Origin: Psychromonas sp. SP041
GTDB lineage: Bacteria > Pseudomonadota > Gammaproteobacteria > Enterobacterales > Psychromonadaceae
Reading direction: 5' to 3'
NCBI RefSeq assembly: GCF_000470315.2
Contig: NZ_CBRF02000005.1
Location: forward strand, 62,001 to 126,000
DNA: 64,000 bases
A program made the position numbers and the translations under genes. The notes beneath the pieces were generated by a model that ran no database searches, had not been told where the DNA came from, and saw nothing but the letters and a program-made list of their open reading frames with translations. Each line of letters begins with the position of its first letter. Position 1 is the stretch's first letter. Of this stretch, positions 28,390 through 37,900 are shown piece after piece.

Positions 28390-29063
28390 TATGATTGCTC
28401 AACTAAATAACCAAAACCACGTCTATTTTTAACGGGTAATCTCCCGCCTACTTGTTTGGCTTTTCTTCTTACCGATGAAAGGTGCGCTTCAATACTATTT
28501 TTAGACAGTTCATCAAAGTGACCCACCACAGATTCACTTATTTTACTGGTGCTAACCACGTTACCTTTAGCACTAAATATCACTTCAATAATTTTGAATT
28601 CGTTTTTAGTCAGGTCAATTAAGTTGTCTTGGTAAGCAAAGCTTTTTTGTTGGGTATCAAGGACAAAATCATTCTGTTTGATGACATTATTAAAGTGCGA
28701 TATTTCACCTCTTTTTTGGATACTCATGATACGAGCATGCAGTTCATCAAAAGAAAAGGGTTTAACTAAGTAATCATCAGCACCTGCTAATAACCCATTA
28801 ACTCGGTCATCTACCGTAACTCGGGCTGAAAGAATAATGACTTTACTGTGTATATTTTCTTGGCGAATGGTTTTTAATAGCGTCATACCATCAATGTTAG
28901 GTAACATAAGATCTAAAATAATCAGGTCAAATTGGTTATAAAGTGCAAGGTTTAACCCCTCACTTCCATCTCCAGTGGCTTCGACGGTAAAACCTAAATT
29001 ACTTAACCCTACCACTAAACTTCTGCGTAGATGTTGGGAATCTTCAACCACTAAAATTTTCAT
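28389..29063 (-). CDS. OmpR-family response regulator of the eptA operon (PmrA/QseB-like)
   Basis: A 224-residue regulator with a receiver domain (1-115; acidic pocket VEDS, phospho-acceptor Asp51 in ILDLMLP, Lys in DDYLVKPF) and an OmpR-type winged-helix domain (about 130-222; SVRRKAKQ recognition region, NRRGFGYLV). It is co-transcribed with the kinase (1-bp overlap) and lies 93 bp downstream of eptA. It probably binds the 21-bp direct repeats upstream of eptA and so autoregulates the operon. Confidence 0.9.
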   Translation of the reverse strand: MKILVVEDSQHLRRSLVVGLSNLGFTVEATGDGSEGLNLALYNQFDLIILDLMLPNIDGMTLLKTIRQENIHSKVIILSARVTVDDRVNGLLAGADDYLVKPFSFDELHARIMSIQKRGEISHFNNVIKQNDFVLDTQQKSFAYQDNLIDLTKNEFKIIEVIFSAKGNVVSTSKISESVVGHFDELSKNSIEAHLSSVRRKAKQVGGRLPVKNRRGFGYLVEQS

Positions 29064-29156
29064 TTTTTATCTCTATTGATTAACCACTATTCATTAAGCT
29101 ATATTTTTTAATCGATGTTTTTTAATTTATACTTTTATAACTTCTGTTTTTATAAT

Positions 29157-30794
29157 TTATGCCTTACAAGAGTAGGTAATATCTAAGTCTTTATTCTTTT
29201 GTTTTGTCTTTACACCGTAAAAGCCTAATAAAGTATGAAATAAATTATCATGTGATACAAAATCATTTGCTGCTTTTTGTTCTAAACATGCTTTATTAAG
29301 GCTTTTATTAGTAAAGTAAGCCTCATTAGCCCACATAAACCAAGGTACATGAGTTTGTTGATCAGGTGCAACGACATAAGGCGTCCCGTGTAGATATAAG
29401 CCATTTTCACCTAACGATTCACCATGGTCAGATAAGTAAAAAAGTGCCACGTTATATTCTTCTTGATACTGCTTCAGTAAGGTAATGGTTTCAGCTAAGA
29501 CATAGTCAGTATAAGCGATGCTATTATCATAAACATTAACGATTTCTTGGTCGCTACAATTTTCAATATCACTGCGTTCACAAGCAGGTTTAAACAATGT
29601 TTTGTCTTGTGGGTAACGTTGATAATAGGTAGGGCCGTGGCTCCCTATTAAATGCAATGCAAACAGCTTGTCTTTACCAGGTTGCTTTGCGATTAAACGA
29701 GGAAGTTGTCGTAATAATACTTGATCATAACAACTATGTTTATTGCATAAGTCGCGATTATCGTTTTTGTTGATGTCAATTTTATCAAGGTTTTTCGCGA
29801 CTTGTTTATCACCTCCATCGTTATCTATCCAATGAACGTCAACACCTGCATGACTGAGTATATCTAACACATTATCCTGATTGTTCGCTTTTTGTTTGTT
29901 GTAATCCGTACGGTTCATATTTGAAAATAAGCAAGGTAACGATACCGCTGTTGCTGTGCCACAGGTTTGAACATACTTAAATGAAATGAGGCCCATATTT
30001 TCTGTATAAGGATTGGTGTTTCGATGATAGCCGTTATAAGCAATATTTTGCGAGCGTGCTGTTTCACCGACAACAAATACCATTAATGTTGGTTTGCTGT
30101 TTTTGGCTGATATGATGGTCGCATCTTGCCCTAACAATGAATAAGGCATTGCTTTATTGAAGTAGTTTTTCTTAATGTATTTGTAAGTATTATAAACATG
30201 AGCTGGATTGATCATTTTATTTAAGTAAGCATTATTACGACCAATAGAGGCGTAATCTTTATAGTAAAAAATGGCAATTAATAAGATAACAAGCACACTG
30301 CTGCACAAGAAGACGGCTTTCATAAATAGCATTTTTAATAGACTACCGTTGTACGTTATTTTTGTTTTTAATAGCAATAAAGCAGGTAATAAACCAAGCA
30401 CAATAAACCAACTAACAGAGCTGATATTAATATAAGAAACACTTTCATTGCTGTTTGTCTCAAAAATGTTTTCAATCATGGTGTAATCAAACATTACGTT
30501 ATATTTATTGCTTGCATAAAATGCCAATGCAGAGGAAAGCACTAATGGGATGAAGATAATTTTAAATACATAAGGCCAAGCTAATAAGCTAAAAATAATG
30601 ACAAAAGCGGCCAACAGTAAAAGATGGCTTATAAAATATAAAGGCAGGTCATAACCAGATAAAACATACACCTTTTGAATAATAGGTTGGTTAAAGAGTG
30701 CTGCAAAATAGGTGGCAAGTAACAACACCACTGTATTCACATTTAAAGAGGGTTGATGTAAAAAGGTAAGGCTTTTAAGGTGGCTAATGTTCAT
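29157..30794 (-). CDS. eptA: Lipid A phosphoethanolamine transferase (EptA/PmrC)
   Basis: A 545-residue inner-membrane enzyme. Five N-terminal membrane segments (to about residue 180) are followed by a periplasmic sulfatase-fold domain. The catalytic Thr245 is in VVGETARSQN. Zinc-binding segments YLSDHGESLGENG and the HGTPY loop are present, and several cysteines of the periplasmic domain (TCGTATAVSLPCLF and others) match the disulfides of this family. It moves phosphoethanolamine from phosphatidylethanolamine to lipid A, lowering negative charge and binding of polymyxin-type peptides. It heads an operon with the response regulator and kinase. Member families that modify other acceptors (EptB, EptC) are less likely given this gene order. 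Confidence 0.92.
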   Translation of the reverse strand: MNISHLKSLTFLHQPSLNVNTVVLLLATYFAALFNQPIIQKVYVLSGYDLPLYFISHLLLLAAFVIIFSLLAWPYVFKIIFIPLVLSSALAFYASNKYNVMFDYTMIENIFETNSNESVSYINISSVSWFIVLGLLPALLLLKTKITYNGSLLKMLFMKAVFLCSSVLVILLIAIFYYKDYASIGRNNAYLNKMINPAHVYNTYKYIKKNYFNKAMPYSLLGQDATIISAKNSKPTLMVFVVGETARSQNIAYNGYHRNTNPYTENMGLISFKYVQTCGTATAVSLPCLFSNMNRTDYNKQKANNQDNVLDILSHAGVDVHWIDNDGGDKQVAKNLDKIDINKNDNRDLCNKHSCYDQVLLRQLPRLIAKQPGKDKLFALHLIGSHGPTYYQRYPQDKTLFKPACERSDIENCSDQEIVNVYDNSIAYTDYVLAETITLLKQYQEEYNVALFYLSDHGESLGENGLYLHGTPYVVAPDQQTHVPWFMWANEAYFTNKSLNKACLEQKAANDFVSHDNLFHTLLGFYGVKTKQKNKDLDITYSCKA

Positions 30795-30867
30795 AGATAT
30801 TTCCGCACTATAAGATAATACGGAAATATTATGTTTCGAAGCTTAAGAACCGCTGAAGGTAAACTGA

Positions 30868-30913
30868 AAGTTTACTGAGAATTAATTATTGGAAGTTTAC
30901 TGAAAATTAATTA
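30868..30913 (-). promoter_or_regulatory. 21-bp direct repeats upstream of eptA (putative regulator binding site)
   Basis: AAGTTTACTGARAATTAATTA occurs at 30868-30888 and 30893-30913 with one difference, repeating every 25 bp. A partial inverted copy (GGTAAACTGAAAG) adjoins at 30858-30870. They lie 75-120 bp upstream of the eptA start. Direct repeats of this kind are how OmpR-family dimers bind. Binding by the regulator at 28389 is inferred. Confidence 0.6.
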
Positions 30914-31030
30914 AGCGTGCTAAAGCTCACTATATACTTAAACTGTTATTGAATTTTATTTAAGCTCGCCTAAACAGAAACTATTAAGGATTGAGTTGTT
31001 TGACGTTTCACTGTGTTATTTATTCTGATT

Positions 31031-31315
31031 TTAATTTTTTTGGGAATTCTGTTTTTGTTTTTGGTCATAAATTTTCTTTACATGTACCAAGCTAATTAGT
31101 TTTAATACAGGCTTAATCAAGAGTTGAGCACTACCAACAATAAATAACCAGGTACCACTTTCAACAAGAGAGTCAGAAAGGAAGAAAAAGCTGCCAATTA
31201 AAAACCACACTGCAATTAAAAAATCATTTATTGCCCCTAAAGCTTCATATCTTCGTTGTGTAATAATGTGTTTTTGTCCCAGATCTAATTCCATAGGGTT
31301 ATTCTCTGAATTCAT
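31031..31315 (-). CDS. YrhK-like small membrane protein
   Basis: A 94-residue protein with two membrane helices (about 35-52 and 56-75), preceded by a charged amphipathic stretch QRRYEALGAINDFLIA. This matches the YrhK-like domain, of unknown function, found in small membrane proteins of many proteobacteria. It is divergent from the copper efflux operon and not clearly co-transcribed with eptA, whose promoter lies beyond its stop. No further role can be stated. Confidence 0.65.
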   Translation of the reverse strand: MNSENNPMELDLGQKHIITQRRYEALGAINDFLIAVWFLIGSFFFLSDSLVESGTWLFIVGSAQLLIKPVLKLISLVHVKKIYDQKQKQNSQKN

Positions 31316-31496
31316 AGTTTTCCATTAATGTTTAATTTGAATGAGATGATAGAAGAATTGTTTGCATTTTTTTGTTATTGAATACCGAATTTATTGTAAA
31401 TAAATGCAATCAATAAAGTATATTGTTGACTAGAGTGAATCAATACCAATAGAAATCAACCTTTTTAAGATAACACTCTATTTTTAAAGTTATTGT

Positions 31497-31527
31497 TTGA
31501 CCTTACCCCTAGGGGAAGCTTTATCTT
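31497..31527 (+). promoter_or_regulatory. CueR-type (MerR family) metal-responsive promoter
   Basis: TTGACC (-35, 31497-31502) and TATCTT (-10, 31522-31527) are separated by exactly 19 bp. The spacer holds the near-palindrome CTTACCCCTAGGGGAAGC. Overlong 19-bp spacing with such a dyad is the signature of CueR/MerR-activated promoters; it closely resembles E. coli copA. It lies about 90 bp upstream of the first gene of the copper efflux operon. Confidence 0.83.
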
Positions 31528-31617
31528 TAATAATTAATAAAGTCATATTTTTCGTTATGGCTATTATAAATTTAGACACTTAATAATCACTGATAGATAA
31601 AGAGCAGCATTGAGTTA

Positions 31618-31950
31618 ATGAAAAAGCTTATCACTTTACTTTTAATATTGACGATTCAAATTACTTTTATGCAAAAGGTAATGGCTTCCGCCGCGCTGTC
31701 TAAAGGTGAAACTCAATCAGCTAGTTACTGCAAAATGATGATGGATTCTGGTCATTGCAATACTGAGATGATGAGCATGAATGATTGTCAAAATGATTGT
31801 GACTTAATGAGTGTTGTTTCTGTGACTCATTTTATCGAAAACAATCAAATTTTATCATTGGCTTACAGCCAATTTAATTACCCATCTTTTAATATTTCAC
31901 CTCTTCATTCCCAACCTTCAAGTCTTTTCCGTCCTCCTTTATTTAGTTAA
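31618..31950 (+). CDS. Small secreted Met/Cys-rich protein heading the cus operon
   Basis: A 110-residue protein with an N-terminal signal peptide (about residues 1-23, MASA). Residues 38-65 concentrate methionine, cysteine and histidine: CKMMMDSGHCNTEMMSM followed by NDCQNDCDLM, a plausible copper or silver binding patch. It ends in FRPPLFS; an RPP tail is common in short uncharacterised proteins next to copper-resistance genes. It is the first gene after the CueR-type promoter and 94 bp upstream of cusC. A periplasmic metal-binding role is inferred from composition and place; no named family is certain. Confidence 0.65.
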   Translation: MKKLITLLLILTIQITFMQKVMASAALSKGETQSASYCKMMMDSGHCNTEMMSMNDCQNDCDLMSVVSVTHFIENNQILSLAYSQFNYPSFNISPLHSQPSSLFRPPLFS

Positions 31951-32044
31951 TTTTTTAAGCCGCGATCTATTTTTTTTGAGATGGCGCAATTCAGTATTTT
32001 AAAAGATTAATTAGTTATCCATTCATTGGGTAAAAGGAAAACAG

Positions 32045-33304
32045 ATGAAAATCTTTAATCTATCTGTGCTGTTATGCACAGTGGTTACATTGCATGTTTC
32101 TGCGTTGTCATTACAAGATGCACAGCAAATCGCATTACAAGACGATCCAGGACAACAAGTTTATGAAGCACAACAAGCCTCATTAATTGCAAAGGGTAAT
32201 AGCAGTGCAACATTAGCTGACCCTACAATAAAACTAGGGGTCGCCAATTTACCAACAGATAGTTTTTCGCTCGATAATGAGCCAATGACACAGTTAACGG
32301 TGGGTATCGCTCAACAATTTAGCCGAGGTGATTCATTAGCTATCTCTAAACAAGGTTTTTATTTACAATCGGAAACGGTTGTTTTTCAAGGATCAGAGCG
32401 CCGCTTATTAGTGAAAAAGACAGTACGTGATTTATGGTTAAACATCCTTTTTATTGAAAAATCTATTCAATTAGTCAATCAAAATAAACAGCTATTTAAC
32501 AGCCTTTATCAAGACTTAGAGTCACAGTATTCATTAGGTCTTATTGAAAATGAAGATCTTATTAATGCAGATATTGAACTGGGATTATTAGATGAAAAAT
32601 TAGCTAAATTATCACAGCATTCATTGACCTATCGTAGTTTATTAAGTGAATGGATAGGGCAATTAGCTTATCAAGAATTACCAACCACTATACCAGCTTG
32701 GGCTGATACCTTAACTTATATCAAGGCTAGTGAAACACGTAATATAGAGCATTATGAATTATTAACTAAGCATCCTAAGGTATTAGCATTAAAACAAAAT
32801 ATTTTAGTGGCTGACAGCGGTGTTGATTTAGCAAAGCAGAGTTATAAGCCAAGCTTTAAAGTTGAATTGGGTTATGGACATCGTTTGTCTGAGTTTGATA
32901 ACGGCAGCGCTCGCCCTGATTTACTGAGTGGTTTTGTTTCTATGGACTTGCCAATTTTTACTGATCAACGCCAAGATCAGCAAATGATTGCTGCAGTACA
33001 TAACAAAGGTCAAAAACAAGCGGAACATCGCCTTTTAATACGTCAACTCAATGCTCAACTTAAAGCTGAAATTGTTAATTATCAGCAGCTTGCTTCGCGT
33101 CAATTACGTTATAAAAATAGCTTATTAAAGCAAGCTAAGTCACGTGCTGAGGCTTTAGTACAAAGCTATCAATCAAATACTCGTCCCTTTATTGACGTCA
33201 TTCAAGCTTATATGGATGAATTGAATCTCTCTATTGAATATCAACAACTCTATTTTGATGGCCTGAAAAGCCTTTCTAAAATTCGTTATTTTCAGGCACT
33301 TTAA
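32045..33304 (+). CDS. cusC: Outer membrane efflux factor, TolC family (CusC-like)
   Basis: A 419-residue TolC-family protein with a signal peptide (about residues 1-19, cut near HVSA). It has the two coiled-coil outer membrane efflux repeats (about 20-200 and 215-415), typical segments SLQDAQQIALQDDPG and ADSGVDLAKQSYKPSFKVELGYG. Members of the heavy-metal group are shorter than CusC (about 460). No lipobox is visible, so it may be unacylated, unlike E. coli CusC. It is followed by the adaptor and pump genes (10-bp gap), giving the tripartite metal efflux order C-B-A. Confidence 0.88.
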   Translation: MKIFNLSVLLCTVVTLHVSALSLQDAQQIALQDDPGQQVYEAQQASLIAKGNSSATLADPTIKLGVANLPTDSFSLDNEPMTQLTVGIAQQFSRGDSLAISKQGFYLQSETVVFQGSERRLLVKKTVRDLWLNILFIEKSIQLVNQNKQLFNSLYQDLESQYSLGLIENEDLINADIELGLLDEKLAKLSQHSLTYRSLLSEWIGQLAYQELPTTIPAWADTLTYIKASETRNIEHYELLTKHPKVLALKQNILVADSGVDLAKQSYKPSFKVELGYGHRLSEFDNGSARPDLLSGFVSMDLPIFTDQRQDQQMIAAVHNKGQKQAEHRLLIRQLNAQLKAEIVNYQQLASRQLRYKNSLLKQAKSRAEALVQSYQSNTRPFIDVIQAYMDELNLSIEYQQLYFDGLKSLSKIRYFQAL

Positions 33305-33314
33305 GGAATAAATT

Positions 33315-34970
33315 ATGCGCACTATATTATTACTGATCGCAGTTTTATCAGCAGGATTCGGCATTGGTTTTTTTGTAAACCAAAGTGGGATATTACATTT
33401 AGGAATGAGTAGCACAACATCAAATGAACAACCTGAAATTCTATATTGGGTTGCACCAATGGATGCAAACTATCGTCGTGACAAACCAGGTCAATCGCCA
33501 ATGGGCATGGATTTAGTGCCTGTTTACGCTGAAAAAAAGAAAGCTGAGTCTAAAGCAGAACCAAAAATTAAATACTGGGTTGCACCAATGGATGCAAACT
33601 ACCGTCGAGATAAGCCTGGTCAGTCTCCAATGGGTATGGATTTAGTCCCCGTTTATGAAGAGCAGGAAAAAGCAGAACCAAAGATTAAATATTGGGTTGC
33701 ACCAATGGATGCAAATTACCGTCGAGATAAGCCTGGCCAGTCTCCAATGGGTATGGATTTAGTACCCGTGTATGAAGAAGCTAATGGTAATAGTGAAGAA
33801 GGAACTGTAACCATTTCTCCTGTCGTAGAAAATAACCTTGGCGTACGTACTGCGATAGTAAAAAAAGGCCAGTTTGATTTAAATATTAAAAGCTTAGGCA
33901 GCGTGCAAGCGAATCAAGATGCGTTATGGCAAATCAATAGTCGTGTATCAGGTTGGATAGAGAAATTATACGTTAAGTCGGTTGGTATTGAAGTAAAAGA
34001 AGGGCAAAAGCTGTATTCACTTTATTCGCCTGAATTAGTGAAAGCACAAGAATCTTTATTGAATGCCGTTAAATTGAATCGCAGTGTATTAATTGGTTCA
34101 TCAAAAGCGCGTTTAAAGGTATTAGGTATTAGTACTTGGCAGATTAACCAACTGATAAGATCTAGAAAAGTAGCACAACGTATTGATATTTACGCACCTA
34201 ATAAAGGCACTATTACCGACTTAAACGTAAATGAAGGTGCATTTATTTCGCCTTCTACCACGGTTATTACTGCCGTTAATTTAGATACCGTTTGGGTCGA
34301 TGTTGAAGTGTTCGCCGCGCAAGTCTCTTTGATCAAGTTAGGTGATATGGCGAGTATGACATTAGATTATTTCCCGGGTAAAGAGTGGGTAGGGAAAGTA
34401 GGATTTATCTATCCTGAAATGAGCGAAAGTAATCGTACGCTTCGTGTCAGATTACAGTTTGATAACCCTAATCAAATGCTTAAACCTAATATGTTTTCAT
34501 CGGTTGTTATCACGCCTAAAATGGATGAAGAACGTTTATACATACCACGTGAAGCAGTGATTTATGCAGGTAATATGAATCGAGTTGTATTAGCGATGGG
34601 CGACGGTAAGTTTAGGTCTGTACTGGTTAAAGTCGGTATTGAGAATCAACAAACTATCGAAATATTATCTGGTCTTGAAGTTGGGCAAAAAATAGTGACT
34701 TCGGCACAATTTTTATTGGATAGTGAATCGAGTATCAGTGCTGATTTTGATCGTATGTTAGAAGAGCAAAATGAGATGGATCAGAAGGCGATGCGTCTTA
34801 AAGAAACATCTGATTACTTAAATGGAGAAGATGATTCTGACGACCTAGATAGCTCAGAAGATTTGAATAGCACAGAAGATTTGAATAGCACAGAAGATTT
34901 AGATTCAATAGAAGTAGGTGCGCTACAAACATCTCCTTTGTACACTAGCGAAAGGGTGATGACATTATGA
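33315..34970 (+). CDS. cusB: Efflux adaptor CusB-like with three heavy-metal-binding domains
   Basis: A 551-residue membrane fusion protein. After an N-terminal anchor (residues 4-25) come three nearly identical copies of a short heavy-metal-binding domain at residues 44-71, 87-114 and 126-153; each reads YWVAPMDANYRRDKPGQ followed by SPMGMDLVPVY. The HlyD-type adaptor body (about 165-480) follows with its barrel-sandwich, hairpin and beta-barrel. The C-terminus is an acidic tail with an 18-bp tandem repeat coding STEDLN. Most CusB-like proteins carry one such domain or none. The Met residues fit Cu(I)/Ag(I) capture and transfer to the pump. The gene overlaps cusA by 4 bp. Confidence 0.92.
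   Translation: MRTILLLIAVLSAGFGIGFFVNQSGILHLGMSSTTSNEQPEILYWVAPMDANYRRDKPGQSPMGMDLVPVYAEKKKAESKAEPKIKYWVAPMDANYRRDKPGQSPMGMDLVPVYEEQEKAEPKIKYWVAPMDANYRRDKPGQSPMGMDLVPVYEEANGNSEEGTVTISPVVENNLGVRTAIVKKGQFDLNIKSLGSVQANQDALWQINSRVSGWIEKLYVKSVGIEVKEGQKLYSLYSPELVKAQESLLNAVKLNRSVLIGSSKARLKVLGISTWQINQLIRSRKVAQRIDIYAPNKGTITDLNVNEGAFISPSTTVITAVNLDTVWVDVEVFAAQVSLIKLGDMASMTLDYFPGKEWVGKVGFIYPEMSESNRTLRVRLQFDNPNQMLKPNMFSSVVITPKMDEERLYIPREAVIYAGNMNRVVLAMGDGKFRSVLVKVGIENQQTIEILSGLEVGQKIVTSAQFLLDSESSISADFDRMLEEQNEMDQKAMRLKETSDYLNGEDDSDDLDSSEDLNSTEDLNSTEDLDSIEVGALQTSPLYTSERVMTL
34851..34904 (+). repeat. 18-bp in-frame tandem repeat in cusB
   Basis: Three copies of AGCWCAGAAGATTTRRAT, coding SEDLN-type hexapeptides, sit at 34851, 34869 and 34887 in the acidic tail of the adaptor. 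The unit is a multiple of three, so copy changes keep the frame. Confidence 0.85.
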
Positions 34971-37900
34971 TTGCTCACGTTATTAATTGGTCGATAAAAA
35001 ACCGCATCATGGTGTTGTTGATGACCGCTGTGATTGTCGCTTATGGTGTTTTCTCATTACAAAAAACACCGATTGATGCTTTACCCGATTTATCCGATGT
35101 ACAAGTGATCATTAAAACAACTTACCCAGGTCAAGTGCCACAAGTGGTTGAAGATCAAGTAACTTATCCATTAACCACCGCGATGTTAAGTGTGCCCGGT
35201 GCAGTGACTGTACGGGGGTATTCATTCTTCGGTGATTCTTATGTTTATATCATTTTTGATGACGATACAGATATCTATTGGGCACGTTCACGAGTGCTTG
35301 AATACTTGTCACAAGTTGCACCGAATTTACCACCACAAGCAAGGTCAGCGTTAGGACCTGATGCAACGGGTGTGGGTTGGATATTTAGTTATGCGTTAGT
35401 TGATAAAACCGGACAACACGATTTAAGCGAATTACGTAGTTTACAAGATTGGTTCTTAAAATTTGAACTACAAACCGTCGCGGGTGTGTCTGAAGTCGCA
35501 ACGGTCGGTGGTATGGTGAAACAGTATCAAGTCCGTGTTGACCCTAACAAACTACGTGCTTACAACTTATCGTTAACGACGATTAGCAACGCGATTAAAA
35601 GTGCTAACCAAGAATCAGGCGCCAGTGTAATAGAAATGGCCGAAGCTGAGTATATGGTGCGGACTTCTGGTTATATTTCCTCTATTGATGACCTTAAAGT
35701 TATCCCTTTACGGGTGAATGATAACGGCACACCTTTGTTATTAGGTGATGTTGCTGAAATTCGTTTAGGGCCACAAATGCGCCGTGGTATTACTGAGCTT
35801 AATGGCGAAGGTGAAGTTGTCAGTGGTGTAGTGGTGATGCGCTTTGGTGAAAATGCCCAAGGGGTAATCGAAGCGGTTAAAGATAAGTTGAATGAGCTAC
35901 AAAAAGGCTTGCCAGATGGAGTAGAAATTATTCCAACTTATGATCGTTCTGAATTGATTAATTCAGCGGTAGAAAACCTTTACGATAAGCTGCTTGAAGA
36001 GTTCATTGTAGTGGTATTAGTGTGTGCTGCTTTCTTATTTCACTTTCGTTCGTCGCTGGTGGTTTTACTCAGTTTACCTGTGGGTATTTTTGTCGCGTTT
36101 ATTATTATGTCGTGGCAAGGCATTAACGCCAATATCATGTCTTTAGGGGGGATTGCGATTGCGATCGGTGCGATGGTCGATGGTGCGATTGTGATGATTG
36201 AAAATGTGCATAAACACATGGAAAAAACGGAACTGACCGATGACAATCGTTGGCAGGTTATTGCTAAAGCGGCAACGGAAGTCGGGCCTGCTTTATTCTT
36301 TTCATTATTAATTATTACCTTCAGTTTCTTACCTGTTTTTGCATTAGAAGGGCAATCAGGCAAGATGTTTTCACCGCTCGCTTTTACTAAAACCTACGCA
36401 ATGGCAGCATCCGCTGGTTTAGCGATTACTTTGATTCCTGTCTTAATGGGTTATTTCATTCGCGGTAAAGTACTCCCTGAACATAAAAATCCTTTAAACC
36501 GTTTAGTGGTCGCGATTTATAAACCATTTTTAACTTTTGGTTTACGTTTTCCTAAGTTATTGATTATTTTTGCTTTGTGTTTATTAGCAGTCGGTTTCTA
36601 CCCGGTAAATAAAATTGGTAGTGAATTTATACCGCCGTTAGATGAAGGCGATTTAATGTATATGCCAACTACTTACCCAGGTGTGTCGGTGGGTAAAGCG
36701 CGTCAAATATTGCAGCAAACTAATAAGCTAATTAAAACCGTACCAGAAGTTAAAACCGTATGGGGGAAAATTGGCCGTGCAGAAACCGCAACCGATCCTG
36801 CGCCGTTAACCATGATTGAAACGACGATTCAATTTAAGCCTAAAAGTGAATGGCGAGCAGGCATGACTAAAGACAAGTTAAAACAGGAACTCGATAGTTT
36901 AATTCAGTTCCCAGGGTTAACCAATGCTTGGGTAATGCCAATTAAAACACGTATCGATATGTTAGCAACGGGTATTAAAACGCCTATTGGTATCAAAATC
37001 GCTGGTGGAGATTTAGCTGAAATTGAAAAAATAGGTAAACAAGTCGAGCAGATCTTAAAAGACGTCCCTGGCACAGCTTCTGTGTATGCTGAACGTGTTA
37101 GTGGTGGACGTTATGTGAAAGTGGATATTGACCGTGAAAAAGCAGGGCGTTATGGACTTAATATTGCTGAAATTCAGCAGCTAGTCGCTGTTGCGATTGG
37201 CGGTCAAAATATTACTGAAACCATTGAAGGGTTAGAACGTTACCCTGTTAATTTACGTTACCCTAATGATTATCGTGATTCCGTTTCTGCGCTTAAATCA
37301 TTGCCTATTATTACCCCTTCAAAAATGACCATTAGCTTAAATGATGTCGCTAGGGTTTATATTGAATCGGGTGCACCGATGATAAAAACAGAAAACGCAC
37401 GTTTAAACGGTTGGATTTTTGTTGATATTGAAGGTCGTGATTTGGGCTCTTATGTTAATGAAGCACGTGATATTGTGAACGACCAAGTTAGTTTACCAGC
37501 GGGTTATTCATTACTTTGGTCTGGTCAATATGAGTACATGGAAAAAGCTAATGCGCGTTTAGCGAAGGTGATTCCTATTACTGTTTTGATCATTATTATT
37601 TTGCTTTATTTAGCCTTTAGACGTGTTGGTGAAGTCTTATTGATTTTATCTACCTTACCTTTTGCATTAATGGGGGGGATTTGGTTGATGTTCATACTCG
37701 GATTTAACTTCTCGATTGCGGTTGGTGTTGGTTTCATTGCTTTGGCTGGCGTATCGATTGAGATAGGTGTGATCATGTTATTATATTTAAACCAATCGTT
37801 AGCAACTAAAAGATCGGAACGTCTTGAACAGTTTTCTGTTGTAGATTTAAAGGATGCTGTTATGGAAGGCGCTGGTTTACGTGTCCGTCCAGTGATGATG

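Noticed and set aside
31441-31450. AATACCAAT near the cus promoter as another family A or B element
   Set aside because: Only about ten bases match the element end; no inner blocks or second end follow.
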